Shown: positions 1 to 11,589 of the stretch, one piece after another | Layout: each line of letters starts with the position of its first letter | Position numbering within the stretch: the stretch's first letter is position 1 | NCBI GenBank assembly: GCA_036852015.1 | Contig: JAANDG010000586.1 | Coordinates: forward strand, 26,079 to 90,078 | Reading direction: 5' to 3' | DNA from: Pelodera strongyloides | Lineage: Eukaryota; Nematoda; Chromadorea; Rhabditida; Rhabditidae | Length of the DNA stretch: 64,000 bases | The notes under the pieces: model-generated | The model's input: only the letters and a program-made list of their open reading frames with translations | What the model was told of the DNA's origin: nothing | Databases searched by the model: none | Made by a program: the position numbers and the translations under genes

Positions 1-79
1 GTATATATTGTAATAAAAATGCTTGACAGTCATTATGAACGTATCGTAAATATAGGTTTATTTTGATGGGCCTGTCCCT

Positions 80-238
80 TTAAAGCGAAATGCTAGCCCC
101 TTTGGAAAATTTGCATATGATAAGCAAATCTTATGTATCCTATGCTAATGTACGATTGTCCACGGCAATCGTACAAAATTAGCATAGGATTTGCTTATCA
201 TATGCAAATTTTCTAAAGGGGCTGACATTTCGCTTTAA
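80..238. mobile_element. Palindromic TTAA-flanked MITE, family B
   Basis: The two halves are near-perfect reverse complements around a centre near 158. The ends read TTAAAGCGAAATG and its complement, so a TTAA tetranucleotide lies at both borders, as expected for piggyBac-type target choice. There is no coding capacity. Just to its left (about 50-83) is a stretch resembling the end of family G (see 39803-40261), abutting at the same TTAA, so two elements appear to share one target site. A second copy lies at 62412-62583 and seeds a tandem array there. Confidence 0.75.
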
Positions 239-286
239 CTCCATTTGTTAACATCAGGTTGTAAGTGGCTGGCGCCTACCACCTAC

Positions 287-3200
287 AACATACTGAATCC
301 CGATGTTATTACCAATGCAGACAAACCATAACAACTCAAAATTATACAGCTCCCGCTCATCACTAAGGATAGTGCCTATATAGTATAAGTGCTCTTTGCA
401 TGTCATAAGTTGCTTGCGACACACCTGTATAAGTAAAACTTTAATCCACCTCCGTTGCATTGCTTGGGTTTTCTCATTTGTTATCTTCCTTCGCGTCCAC
501 ATAGTCCAAAAAGAAGACGCGACTGCTACTAAAGTAATAGACGGTCATCTTTAAAGCTGCATAGCACGTGGTCTTGCAAGAGAAGAACGTTTTACAAGCT
601 CAGAAAGTTGCTGTGAAGTTAAACACCAACAAATTTAAGCGGAAAATAACTGTGTAGAATGTTACCGCCAACTATAGAAAATAAAAGAAAGAAGACATTT
701 GACATCATTATTACACTGCATGCTGTTTCTTTGTTTATTTATTTATTGTCTTCCAATAAACCATATATATATAAGACGGCGAATACGTTAATAATCAGAA
801 TAATCGCAACGTCTTTGGCGAAAGCAAAACGTCCAGGATTATCATAATGAACCAGCTCGGATGTCGGGTTAGTCTAAACAGGAAAAAGACCGTAGTAAAG
901 GACTAGTAAACATTAGAAAAAACTAGCCCGAAGACGTCGAGCAATTTGTCATCTGGAACTCGTCGCCTGCTGCTCAGGACCTCTGCGGAACATGTCATAA
1001 GCAAACACTGAATCTGTATTTTCACCCTTCAATAAAGGTGCACGCCTTGGAGCGTAAAACAAAGTTAAATTTAAAATTTAACTAGTCAACTGTGCGTCTG
1101 CATCGGTATGCCGATGTGCCACTGCTCGCAGCGCACCAGATTTGGACGCGCGGTTTTTTTTCGATTTTTCGTCCACTCTCCTCACGCGAGGCTCTAGTCG
1201 GGATTTTTTTCGCATTCAGGCTGAATTCCAGTATACTCACTTCAGTGTAATATTCAATTACTTCTTTGACATTCGTCGTTGATACCGAATAACCGAATAG
1301 CGAGCCCAGATAGGAAGATGGCAAAATATGGAAGCATAAAGTTAGTATTTTAAATTGCCTGAAATACACTAATTTTAGACTATGCAGAAGGATCCTTTCG
1401 TCCCGTTACAGCAATTTTCAAAAAATTCAACGATTTCTCTGTATTCTGTATGGTCATTCAGCTTCTACAAGAGACGTTTATACCAAAAGTAATCGTTTCC
1501 TTCAATGAGATACCGTCGTTCATCACAAAACTTACAGTGGTCCAAATTTCAATAAGTCTCCAAATGTGAGAATCGTCTGTTGTCGGACGAGGAACAAAAA
1601 ACACATTGAAGTTTCCATTTGTATTATAGCAATTGCTCCGATAACCTAAACTGAACAATCGAGAGATTCGTAAAGGCCAATTCATCCACACTTCACCAGA
1701 ATCCGCAAGCTGGCGAGAACCAGCAATGTCGTACAGCTCTTTCCTGCTGCCCCTCAGATATTGCATGCAGTCCCCCGAGTCACGCAACCAAGTCATAAAT
1801 ATCCCCCCCCCCCTCCCCCCCCCCCTTCATATACATGAACATGGCGCGCACAATTTGAACTTGCGTGGGTATGTCTGTGTAAGTTATGAGGCCATCAGGA
1901 TATCCACCAGGTAGAGGAAAAAGGAAAACCGGGGTGAAAATCAATCCAAGAAGCAGATCGCAAATAACAGTGTAGACCTGAAACATAGGTGGAATTGTGC
2001 CCTATAGACGCTTCACAAGCAAAGTGTGCGCAAAACTAAGTACATATGACTTCGTGGTGCGCGGCTGTCGAGAAACTTTGGCGCGGCAAGATGCAGGCGG
2101 TTTACGAGTTAACCATATAAAATAGTGGGCGGTGGCGTTGTCTGAACTTTGACAGGTGGCAAAGTATCCCTGCGAAATGGATGAGATAGGTGCGTCTGAT
2201 TTTTTTTCGCGGCGGTCTGTCACAGTTTATATTGTTAGCAGACGATAACCCACCCCACAATGTAGCATTATCCGTTATCTATACACCTCGATCCTCTCCG
2301 CGTACGCGGGTAACATCGCCGATCGCGGATACCTACGCGCGCGCTCACAAAAGCGCGACTAAGTACGCGTGCACTCCAATTTGCGCGACTAGCTACGCGC
2401 GCAACCGAGAACGTCGTATGCCGAAAATTCGGTGTGATTCTGTTAATACTACCGTATTTCTACACTAAACCTGCAAACATAATATGAAAAATTATTCTCG
2501 TTAGTTCCAAGATACGGTAATTTTTCGGCATACTTGGAATCCCCATTACAAACCAGCCTTTCTTCTTTATACATCAACTTGTATAATACTTGTTCGTCTG
2601 CGTGTTTCAACTTTCAACGCTGTGCAACGAATTAATTATCTTACAATATAAAGGAGAAGAGATTGTTATGAATTTTGTTTTGTTTTTATGTCCACAGCGA
2701 AATCCGTTCATAAGGAAAATTTCTTATTCACAATAGAAAGAGAACACACAAAATCTTTGCCGCTGGCGGGATTCGAACCCACATCCGCACACTATATCTC
2801 GATTCACAGTCCAACGCTCTACCGGTTGAGCTATGCTAGCTTATGATTCGGGTAACGCGTTGCTCTGCATGGTACCATTAGTCTAATGGAGATCCAGACT
2901 CATATAATACGTTCCCCTTATCATAAATGAATTTGTAGACGTGTGAATGTTCTAAATAGGGTATCCTCCAGTAGGAGAAGAGCCCGTAGGGCTCTTCGAA
3001 CGGCTGGTTGGAAATATACCTGAGGCCGTATTCACCACTCACGGGGAATTTGTCCCCAGGGACAAATAATCCCTGGGGACAAAATCCCTGAGGGATTTTA
3101 TCCCTACAGGGAGAAATTCCCTGTTCCCCGAACTGCAAACCGATTCACACTCATTTGGGGAGATAGGGATTTTTTCCCTACAGGGATTAATAAACTGTGC

Positions 3201-4088
3201 GGGGAAATTAAACTTTAAACGGAAATTTAAACTATTAGTGCACCTCTCCATCCGAGCAAACTCCATTTTCGTATTTTTGAGGGAATTCTAAATTTTCAGT
3301 GAATTTCATTTTATTCTTGGTGAGCTAAGAAATGAGTGAGTGCCACGTCCATTTTGTCATTTTCGAAAATAAGGAGGGGGGGGGGGGCGCTGGCGTTGAA
3401 TATTTGAAAAGGTTTTTGGAGCGTTGCGTTATATATTTTTTCTTGTACTCGTGAGTTGTAATCTCGTTTTCAGCGAATATAATATGAGACTTTTTTGCAG
3501 GTATAATTTAATTTTAGAAAACCACTTACAACCAATAAAAGAAAAAAATATTGAGTATCGAATAGTGTACGAGGCGTAGCCGCATAACCTGCTCAAATTT
3601 AAGTTCCTAGTCAAATTTGGTTAATTTTTGGCAGTAAAAATGGAAGCCCGTTTTGTCCATAATTTGCACTATATTATTCTTATAAATTAAAAACCTTTTA
3701 AAAGGAATTACACATTAGAAAAAATCAAATAAAAACCGTAAACATTAGAAAAAGTGCCCAGGGAATCATTAGACCCCGAGCCAAAGGTGGGGACAGATTC
3801 CCTACTCCCTGACAGCATTTGGGGAAATAGGGAAAAATGGTGAATCACTAATTTGTCGGGGAATCGCTCCCCAGGGAATATTTTTTTGAAAATTGTCCCC
3901 AGGGAGCGATTCCCTGCAGGGAAACGGAGTGGTGAATACGGCCTCTGATGTGCGGCCAAATGCCTCGAAAATTTCTTCATTTCTGAAGGCGATTTTACTA
4001 CAATAACATACAAACAGAATAGGTCGAGGAAAAAAGCCGGCACTAAATTCATGATATTAACAACTAGCAACTCGCTGGGTAAATACAT
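287..4088 (-). CDS. Str-superfamily seven-TM chemoreceptor (Sri/Srh-like), 3' end outside window
   Basis: Likely a serpentine chemosensory receptor of the plasma membrane. Exons on the minus strand, 5' to 3': 3945-4088 (TM1), 1977 down to about 1852 (TM2; donor uncertain), 1645-1536 (TM3), 1358-1241 (TM4), 873-762 (TM5), 528-425 (TM6 start), 375-287 (TM7), then off the left edge. Apart from the TM2 donor, all phases join. Family marks: after TM1 VKSPSEMKKF and LAAHQ; in TM2 PGGYPDG then IPTQ; in TM3 QMET then CFLFLVRQQTI, close to the Sri pattern; before TM6 NEKTQAMQRRW then LLIQ. The start is the first ATG after an in-frame TAA, 24 bp downstream of a possible trans-splice acceptor. The end of exon 1 is disrupted by the element at 3023-3944, so this copy may be a pseudogene or need an altered first splice. 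The family is confident; Sri versus Srh is not. Confidence 0.75.
1801..1827. repeat. Poly-C tract
   Basis: Two long C runs separated by a single T, lying in or beside the receptor gene intron between the TM2 and TM3 exons. Homopolymers like this often vary in length, and they make the donor of the TM2 exon hard to place. Confidence 0.9.
2418..2545. mobile_element. Truncated Harbinger-type MITE, family C
   Basis: The right end, reading TACTTGGAATCCCCA followed by TTA, and internal sequence with ACTACCGTATTTC match the fuller copy at 24924-25072. The left terminus is missing or too diverged to see. It lies in the large first intron of the receptor gene. Confidence 0.6.
2759..2842 (-). tRNA. 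tRNA-like sequence (pseudogene or SINE head)
   Basis: On the minus strand it has a good A box (TAGCTCAACCGGTAGAGC), a loop CTGTGAA that would give a His-type GTG anticodon, and an excellent T arm around GTTCGAATC. The anticodon stem pairs poorly, and the 5' GCTAGCA does not pair with the 3' CAGCGGC. It is therefore more likely a decayed tRNA or the head of a short retroelement than a working tRNA. It lies in a receptor-gene intron. Confidence 0.45.
3023..3944. mobile_element. 922-bp TIR element, family D, at an exon boundary
   Basis: The termini are exact inverted repeats: AGGCCGTATTCACCACTC at the left and its complement at the right. The flanking triplet CTG is repeated (3020-3022 and 3945-3947), giving a 3-bp target duplication. 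Subterminal regions carry clustered palindromes of the CCCAGGGA type. No transposase was seen. Read on the minus strand, the element sits between the last codon of receptor exon 1 and its splice donor. A short copy lies at 47837-47954. Confidence 0.85.
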
Positions 4089-5150
4089 AAAAAGGCACTT
4101 CTTATTCGAAAGCTTTTAGGAAATATTTATATTTACCTGACAACACTTGCAATGCGGCGAGAAATATATTTTCAGCCATTCTGGCGTCATAGACACTATG
4201 TTACAAATAAGCAAGATAGGAAATCAAAGCTGGATCTTTCGACGCATTTGTATAATGCGAAATACGGTTATTTAAAAATTCTGAAGTATTAATTAAATGC
4301 GCAGGACACGCAGGTGCTAATATCTTATAACAAGCATTATTAAAAAGCTCCCGGCCTCGGGTATTCCATGGGTGCCCAGGGTATCCGTGGCTGCCCGGTA
4401 TTCCAAGGTATTCCAAAAGGTGTCTTACCCAATAAGTCTGATAGTGTCCAGCTATTGGGTTTGTAGTGCTCGGCATTTTACTCTGTGTTGGCTTTTGTGC
4501 TCATCTCCCTGATGTAATAACTTAGTATGACGCTGTACGAATGGCGAATCTATAATGTTCCGGGAACTTTTGACTAGGAATTTGGCGAACTTCGAAAGAA
4601 AATGCAAACATTCTTGCCAACTCGAAATTTGTACTCATCGCGCAATATTCGCGGACATATAAGACATCGCGGTATGTTTTTGGACTACGATTGGTAAAGT
4701 AGGGCAGATGACAGGTTCCGAAACTATCTAAGAATTAATTAAAATGCTGAAAATATTTTTGAAGAGTACAGCCCTAGTTGTGATTGAATAAGAAAAATAG
4801 TGGGAAAACAAATAGAGAGAGTATTTTCAGGTTGTTTTATATAGACAGTTCTAGTATTGTGTTGTCGTTTGGTTCAGTTTAGCCTATTCTTGATTCAAAT
4901 AAACAATTATCAGCTATTCTAACTCACAATTAGAGTTAAAGCGATGGCTTTCTTTTGAGTATTAAGTAGTAAGTATGCCTTCACCAGACTTTCCCTCTAA
5001 GCCTCTGACTGACGTGTTTTTTATGATATTGCGCTAGTTTTCTTTTTTATTCTATTGGGTTGTATTCTCTGTCAGCTTTTTTCCTTTCTAAAAACTTTGC
5101 AACCTATTTAGAAAAGGCTCCTGAATGACTGTTTTCTTTCTTTGTCCATT
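4089..5150. other. Spacer, no gene recognised
   Basis: AT-rich sequence between the 5' end of the receptor gene and the tandem repeat. A short open frame on the minus strand near 4201-4476 lacks recognisable motifs. A small inverted repeat around 4430-4461 (CCAATAAGTC and CCAGCTATTGGG) is visible. Confidence 0.6.
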
Positions 5151-6600
5151 ATCAAACAACGCATTCCTTCACTTCTTTACTTTAATACTTTATAAACTTT
5201 ATAATACTATCATAAGTTATCACGTTTTATATATTCCCTAATTAGTTGCACCCTTTCTTATTATAAAACTTGTCTGGTAGAACAAAGGTGCTGGCCTCTC
5301 TCACAATCCACACCCACAATTTACCATGCGAACAGCGAAAAAATTAACATATGAGATTTCGCACGCAAATAAGATACTGCGTGTAATTTCAGTTTCTGTT
5401 TTAGACACGGATCTTTACCATTGATGCCTTTTGTTCCTTCTCTCTCGTTTCAATAGCTTAGTTTACCTATTTTATTGTTTCTTTATTCGTTAGATAGCAT
5501 AGCAAAGCTATACTTGCGCAAGTACATATGAGAGCTATGCTTTCGATGCTCATTTGTTGATCGTTTATTATTTGTTTTGCTTCATAATTTAACGGTTTTT
5601 TTTCTATTTCCTAATTGTCTGCCCCCTTTTCTTACTACACACTTCTGGTAGAAGCAAGTTTCTCTTCTCTGGTCTCTCTCTCTCTCACAATCCACGCTTT
5701 CTCCGCTCAAGGCCACGCCCACAATTTAGCATGCGAACATTAGACTAAACATTAACATATGAGACTTCGCATTCAAATAAAATACTGCATGTAATTTCAG
5801 TTTGTGTTTTTATTTCTGTTTTTATAGACATGTGTCTTTAGCCAATTTTGCCATTTGATTCTGATATAGTGTTTCTCTAGTTTAATTTATCTTTTCTATT
5901 GTTTATAGTTTATTGTTACTGTATAGTTAGCTAGCATATCAAAATTATACTTGTACAAGTACATATAAGAGATACGCTTTCGATGCTCATTTGTTGATTG
6001 TTTATTATTCGTTTTGCTTTATAATTGAACGTTTTATTCAATTTCCTAATTAGTTGCACCCCTTTCTTACTATGAACTTCTGGTGGAAGCAACTTGTTCT
6101 TCTCTGGCCTCTCTCACGCAAGCTACACTCTCCTCTCAAGGCCACGCCCACAATTTAGCATGCGAACATTAGACTAAACATTAACATATGAGATTTCGCA
6201 TGCAAATAAAATATTGCGTGTATTCAGTTTCTATTTTTATAGACACGTGTCTTTAGCCGATGATGATTTTTCATCCTTATCTCTTGTTTGAATAGTTTAG
6301 CTTTTCTATTGTTACTCTATTTGTTAGCTAACATATCAAAGTAAATCTACTTGCACAAGTATGAGAGATATGCTTTCGGTCTTCGATGCTCATTTGTTGA
6401 CTGTTTATGGGGTTTCCATGTATGCCAAAAACAACTGTGCGTTCCCTTCCAAGTATAGAAAAATTTACCGCATTTTCCCTGAATTGAATATTTGACATGA
6501 GAAATTAATACATGGGTCTCGCGAAGTCGTAAAATACGGTAAATTTGTCCTGATACTTGGAAACCCCATTATTATTTGTTTTGCTTCATATTTTAACGTT
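5150..6600. repeat. Three diverged tandem copies, about 410-430 bp each
   Basis: The string ATGCGAACA followed by ATTAACATATGAGA recurs near 5324, 5731 and 6160, with matching flanks such as CATTTGTTGAT and TTTTGCTTCATA in the same order. No open frame spans the unit. The third copy is interrupted by the family C element at 6408-6568. Confidence 0.8.
6408..6568. mobile_element. Harbinger/Tourist-type MITE, family C
   Basis: A 161-bp element starting TGGGGTTTCCATGTATGCC and ending CTTGGAAACCCCA, flanked on both sides by TTA. A TWA triplet duplication is the signature of PIF/Harbinger elements. The empty site can be read in the neighbouring tandem copies (GTTTATTATTTG), which confirms insertion. 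A copy of the same length lies in reverse orientation at 12325-12485. Confidence 0.85.
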
Positions 6601-6982
6601 TATATTTTAAGGATGATATAAGCAGTAGCGGCGATGGACTGTTAACTTCACATAATACCTAAACAGCTACATGATGAAGATACTTCATCGTTCCTACGCA
6701 ACATTACATACAACACGAGGAAATGGTAAGCTATATGAACATTCAGATACTGGATCTCATCATTTCTGTCTAGCAATACAGGCAAGCAGAACAATCCGTT
6801 AATTTGCTAATGCACACAGTTTCGAAGCTTTTTTTGGCATTGAATAAATACGCTTTATAGCCTATAGCTTCCCCCTTTCTGTACACACGATTGTTTCAAA
6901 ACCAGGAGTCATATCCCTTCGTACTTTTATTTGAATTTATCCCTCTCGTACGTTATATCTCTTTGCAGATGATGTGAAGTAG

Positions 6983-7135
6983 TTGTTCATCGTGATCGGT
7001 GTGCTCCTCGACGTCGATCTGACGTCGACTCCATCAAGGCTCAAATTCGCTTCGTATGTTGTGGTAGTGAGGAAAGAAAGGACACTCCCGTGCTTGGCAT
7101 TGACTACATCGAGGACAATGATGTCAAAGGTCGGT
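6983..7135 (+). other. Possible exon or gene remnant, unrecognised
   Basis: After a ttgcag acceptor at about 6963-6968 there is a codon-like stretch; in one frame it includes VDSIKAQIRF and LGIDYIEDNDVK, ending near a GTCGGT that could be a donor. No partner exons were found, and the neighbouring sequence is repeat-derived. It may be chance or a decayed gene piece. Confidence 0.2.
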
Positions 7136-8033
7136 TGCAGTTTAACTTTTGAAGCATACTGGGGTTTCCCCTACATTTTCGTCAAAATATATCAAATTTC
7201 TAGCGCTTAGGTTGAGTTTTCTAAAGACGAGAAGAGAAATGTGGAAAAATGTTTAGTTCGGGGCGTGTTATGTTATGAAAAAATCTAAAGTAATTATTGG
7301 AAATTTGATATAATTTGGCTACTCAAGTTGAGGGTGCCAAAACCAACCAACTGTTGATGATTTTTTTCTATAGTGATGTTTTATTTCGAACGCGGTAAAT
7401 GTTTCGCGAAGAAGGGTGAAAGCACTAATCACACACCCAGAAAAATATGAGTGTGAGATCAGCAAATTAATTGTTTCGCATTGTATCTCCTATGAACTAC
7501 GTTCGTCAAAAATCTGAAAGCAAATGTTTTTTTCGACTGGCACGTATGCCGGTAGAAACTAAATTCAATACAGGTAAATGTTGTTCAGCACACGTTTCAC
7601 AACACACGGCCTAAGGGCGCGTTCGGGTTGACAAATTTATCGTTCGGGATGGACATTTCCGAAAGACATGCAAATTCACACTGTATTTTTACATTATCTC
7701 CAAACATTAGAACCTAAACATTAGAACATAAGCGTTAAGTTTGCATGTTAGCACCCTAAGAGGGCTGGAAACATCTGAAATAAAATTTAACGGGTAGACC
7801 AGCCGAAATTCTCAAAGTGAGGGCGCCACAGAGAGGGAACGAGAAATATTCTAGTAGTTTTAACGGTTCCGATATAGAGTTAGGAGAGAGTGAGTAGAGG
7901 GAAGAGGAGGTGGCAAAGAAAGAAAATGGAATGAGGGACGAAATAAGGAGGTGGGGATAAAAGTGGTAGGTAGGTAGGTAGATAAACAGAGAGAAAACTT
8001 GGTGTGAAGGAAAGCGAGAGAAAGAGAGCGACG

Positions 8034-8062
8034 TTCAGAGAGAGAGAGAGAGAGCGAGGTTC

Positions 8063-8128
<66 letters not shown>

Positions 8129-8406
8129 GTAAGGAGAGAATGGTAGTAGACCGAAATAAAATTTGATTAGAGGCACAGCGAGAGAGTCGGGGTTCCAGAC
8201 AGATAGAGAGAAGGCTAGTAGAAGGATAATGGGGTAGGGGCGACGACGACGACGACGAGAGATAAAAGGAGGTCTAGAGAGAGATAAAGAGGACTAGAGA
8301 GAGAGATGAAGAGGACTAGAGAGAGAGAGAGAGATAAAGAGGACTAGAGAGAGAGAGAGATAAAGAGGACTAGAGAGAGAGAGAGATAAAGAGGACTAGA
8401 GAGAGA

Positions 8407-8455
<49 letters not shown>
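8034..8455. repeat. GA microsatellite cluster
   Basis: Long (AG)n runs alternate with a short unit of the type ATAAAGAGGACTAGAG, repeated several times between about 8270 and 8405. Serine/leucine-rich frames through it are repeat artefacts. Confidence 0.95.
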
Positions 8456-8635
8456 TTAACGATGTTCGAAGATAGTGGGAGGTTGCGTAGAGGTTTTGAC
8501 GGTGAGATGTCAATAATAACAATAATGCTTTCCGACGTCGTCAACATCACATTTGTCCTTATTCGTCTCCGATACAGTATATCTGCTACGGGCTTCTATT
8601 AATCAATACCTACTGTGCTATTCCTCTGGCAAGAT

Positions 8636-9412
8636 GAGGTACTCAGATGGTCGTCTCACACTCACAGCCACCCAAGGTATTGGTTCGGGAGCATCCAAGC
8701 CTGGTGATTCCCCTTTCCTTCTACGTTGGGGATGTTCTGCTATCGCGGCGTGCAATGTCGGGAAATGGTCCTCGTTTCGATTCACTAGTGTCAATCTTGG
8801 TGGCACTGGTTGCCAACCGAGAGAGGTTGACTGCCAGACTGTACTGCTTGGCACCATCAGACGGTCTCTGTTTTTGGTTTCAATATGCTTGGCAAAACCC
8901 AAGCCGCTCTTCTAGTACTCTGCATGCCCAGCTCAGTTTCGCGCATGCGTGGTCAGAAATAATGCCGAAGGGAGGCGCCCGGTTCGGAGGTACTATCTAA
9001 ATACCATCCGTTAGATCGGGATCTGAGATGCGTGTGGCTGTTGACACCCACCGGGGACTGCATGAGTAGTGCTTTTCCTGGACCATTCCCAGCCGACGGT
9101 GTGTTAGGAGCTGAGGTGGGCATGCAGAGCACTAGAAGGCGGTCTTGGGTTTTGCCTTGTGTGTTGAACCCAAAAACAGAGCCCGTCTGGTGGTGCCAAG
9201 CGGTACGGTCTGGCAGTCAACCTCTCTCGGTTTGCAACCAGTGTCACTGAGGTTGTCACTAGTGGATCGAAACTTGGGCTGTTTCCCGGCATTGTACGCT
9301 GAGGTAGCAGAACGTTCCCTGCGCAGTTGGAAGGGGGTGTCACCAGGCTTGGGTGCTCCAGAACCATTGCCTTGGGTGGGCGTGGGTGTGCGAAGACTGT
9401 CTACCTACTTTG
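8636..9412. repeat. Foldback element with about 300-bp inverted arms
   Basis: 8636-8935 and 9112-9412 are diverged reverse complements. Shared strings include CCGAGAGAGGTTGACTGCCA and AAGCCTGGTGA. A 175-bp unique spacer separates the arms, so the region could form a long hairpin. The same frame is open in both arms (for example NRERLTAR and DGLCFW in each). GA-rich sequence flanks it on both sides. No transposase was seen. Confidence 0.8.
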
Positions 9413-9559
9413 TCTTACTGTAGTCTTGGTACATTTAGTAATGATTGCTGGAAACCTTTCTAGGTATACGGTATTGATGATAAACGAGAATGTAGGTGAT
9501 GTAGATAGACCTATTCAATATGCGTGTTTTTTTCTTATTAACATCTCATCACCAGAGAG

Positions 9560-10060
9560 TTTGTGGGGAGAGGTGAATGAGAGTGTATGGAAAAGAGAGA
9601 GAGGTAGGATGGGAGAGTATGGGATATATGAAGGACGGATTAGAGAGTATGGGAGAGAGAGAGAGAAAGAGGTAGAGGAAAGGAAAAGAGTGATGCGGGA
9701 AGGTTGAGTCAGTTTGGGGAGAGGAATAGAGAGAGAGGTTGTGGGAGGGAGAGAGAGTGTATGAGACAGAAATAAAGGAAGATAGAAAGAGCAAAAGCTT
9801 TGAGTGCGGAAAGAATGAGAGAATGACATATATTGAGAGAATGGCGGATACATGGAAAGTGAGAGGTAGTTAGGAGAGATAAGTAGGATAAGTGAGAAAG
9901 AGAGAGAGAGATAAGACGTGGATAATATGGACGGAATAGGCGATGGCATGTGATAAAATTAGAGAATTAAAGGAAGCTTGACGAGTGTAAGTTATATAAG
10001 AGAGTTAGCGACAGAAGACAGAGTGAGAGAGAGAGAAAAATGTGATAGAATGTTAAGAAT
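9560..10060. repeat. GA-rich degenerate repeat tract
   Basis: Purine-biased sequence dominated by GAGAGA and GGAGAG motifs, continuing the low-complexity region on the far side of the foldback. No gene was seen here or on to about 11.5 kb, apart from a B-box-like GGTTCGACTCC on the minus strand near 11107. Confidence 0.85.
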
Positions 10061-11497
10061 GAGAGGCAGAATCAGTGGTATTGTAGAATATATAGTGAGT
10101 GTGGAGTGCTAAACATGAGAGTCAGAGGTTTCTTAACTACACATTGAACTAAACGACAAAGAGATTTCTGGCTTCCTAGCTTCCCAGATAACTCTTGCTG
10201 CCCGGAAGAACACGAAGTGGGACACACCCTGAGACCAAACTCTGAGAATATAGTCGTTTTTTTTAACCAACATCCTTAGTCATGACCTTGGATTAACTGC
10301 GAGTAGAGCACATATTTGTCATTCTTATTATGACCATACATATACGACCAAACGAGTGTTTCTCTTTTTAAGTTACTATGTGAAAAATTATTATTGTCCT
10401 ATAGTCATGTTGAGCGGTGTGTGAATTGGTAAACGTTTGCTGAACAGCAGCATTCCCATGTATACATACAAGCTACCTGACTGCTATACAGCTTTAAAAC
10501 ATGAGGTGCGTTGGGTTTTTGGGAAGTATGTGGTGACGTACAAAGCTGCATAAACTGAAAGCAATGCCGTGTTTACCCATTACTGTACTGCGCAGAAGTT
10601 GGTAAGTTGACGCAGCGACGATATAAATTGACAATTAAAATATTTATAATTAAAACTTTATCAAATCCCATCACAAAAGGCACATTATTTTTGTTGGCAT
10701 TAGGACAAGCTAAAAGAAGGCAAAACAACAGAACGAATTATTAATATAATGGACCGAAATTGCAAGGTTTAAGGCGTGGCAAAATACAACCTACGCCAAT
10801 GACAAGTTAAGTCCATTATCGGTATTCTCGAGTTAAAGATTTTCTAATATGAACTCCCAGATGAGCTATTAGTGGCGGATGCGTAGGAATACAAAGTAAT
10901 ATAACATAAAAACGTGTGTTTCTATTGTAATTTAACACATAATTAAATATTATTATTAACAATAATGTTAAATGTTAAGGATCTAGCTTGTAGAACAGAT
11001 TCATTGAGCAAATGCCCAAATTAACTTGACAAATATACAAACATAGACACTGGCGTACTTTTGTGCGGGTCTTTAACAAAAAAGCAAAAAGTTCGCCGCG
11101 GATGGGAGTCGAACCGTTCCAACGCCCACATCAAGAACGCGCCAGTACGGGGAAGGGGAGCACCCTCATAAAAGTACGCCCCAATACAAATAGTGAGCGA
11201 AGTAAAGTAAAAGCTGGCAGTTTTGTCTATGTAGTGAAACGGAAAAAGACGCGTAAATTTAACTATTAATCTATTTTTTTTTTCGAAAATTTCTTACAAT
11301 TAGTCATTACAGTAATTAAACCACCAAAAGCACGAAAACAGTCAAACATTTAATGACCATATTATTATAAATGTAATTCAATGAAAGCTAGTAAAAGTTC
11401 ATAAACATAAAATCGCAAAATAAGATGCAACACAGAACTGCTGTGAGAAAAGGTGCTCACATTTTAAATCACTTATTACTACGTTCGTGGACCGCAA

Positions 11498-11503
11498 TTT
11501 ATT
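11498..11503 (-). terminator. Poly(A) signal candidate for kindlin gene
   Basis: AATAAA on the minus strand, about 90 bp past the TAA stop of the kindlin gene. Confidence 0.5.
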
Positions 11504-11589
11504 TGTCAAACGGTCAAGAATATTTCACGATTGTTCGTCGTTTCCAATAAAGCAATTATCATTGAGAATAATTCGTTAAGCCTATTAGA

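Noticed and set aside
7880..8550. Serine/leucine-rich and Arg/Glu-rich frames
   Set aside because: Translation of GA/CT microsatellites.
9515..9949. 144-codon minus-strand frame
   Set aside because: Low-complexity GA-rich tract; residue composition (S, L, P, F) reflects the repeat only.
11085..11160. B-box-like GGTTCGACTCC on the minus strand
   Set aside because: No full cloverleaf could be drawn around it.
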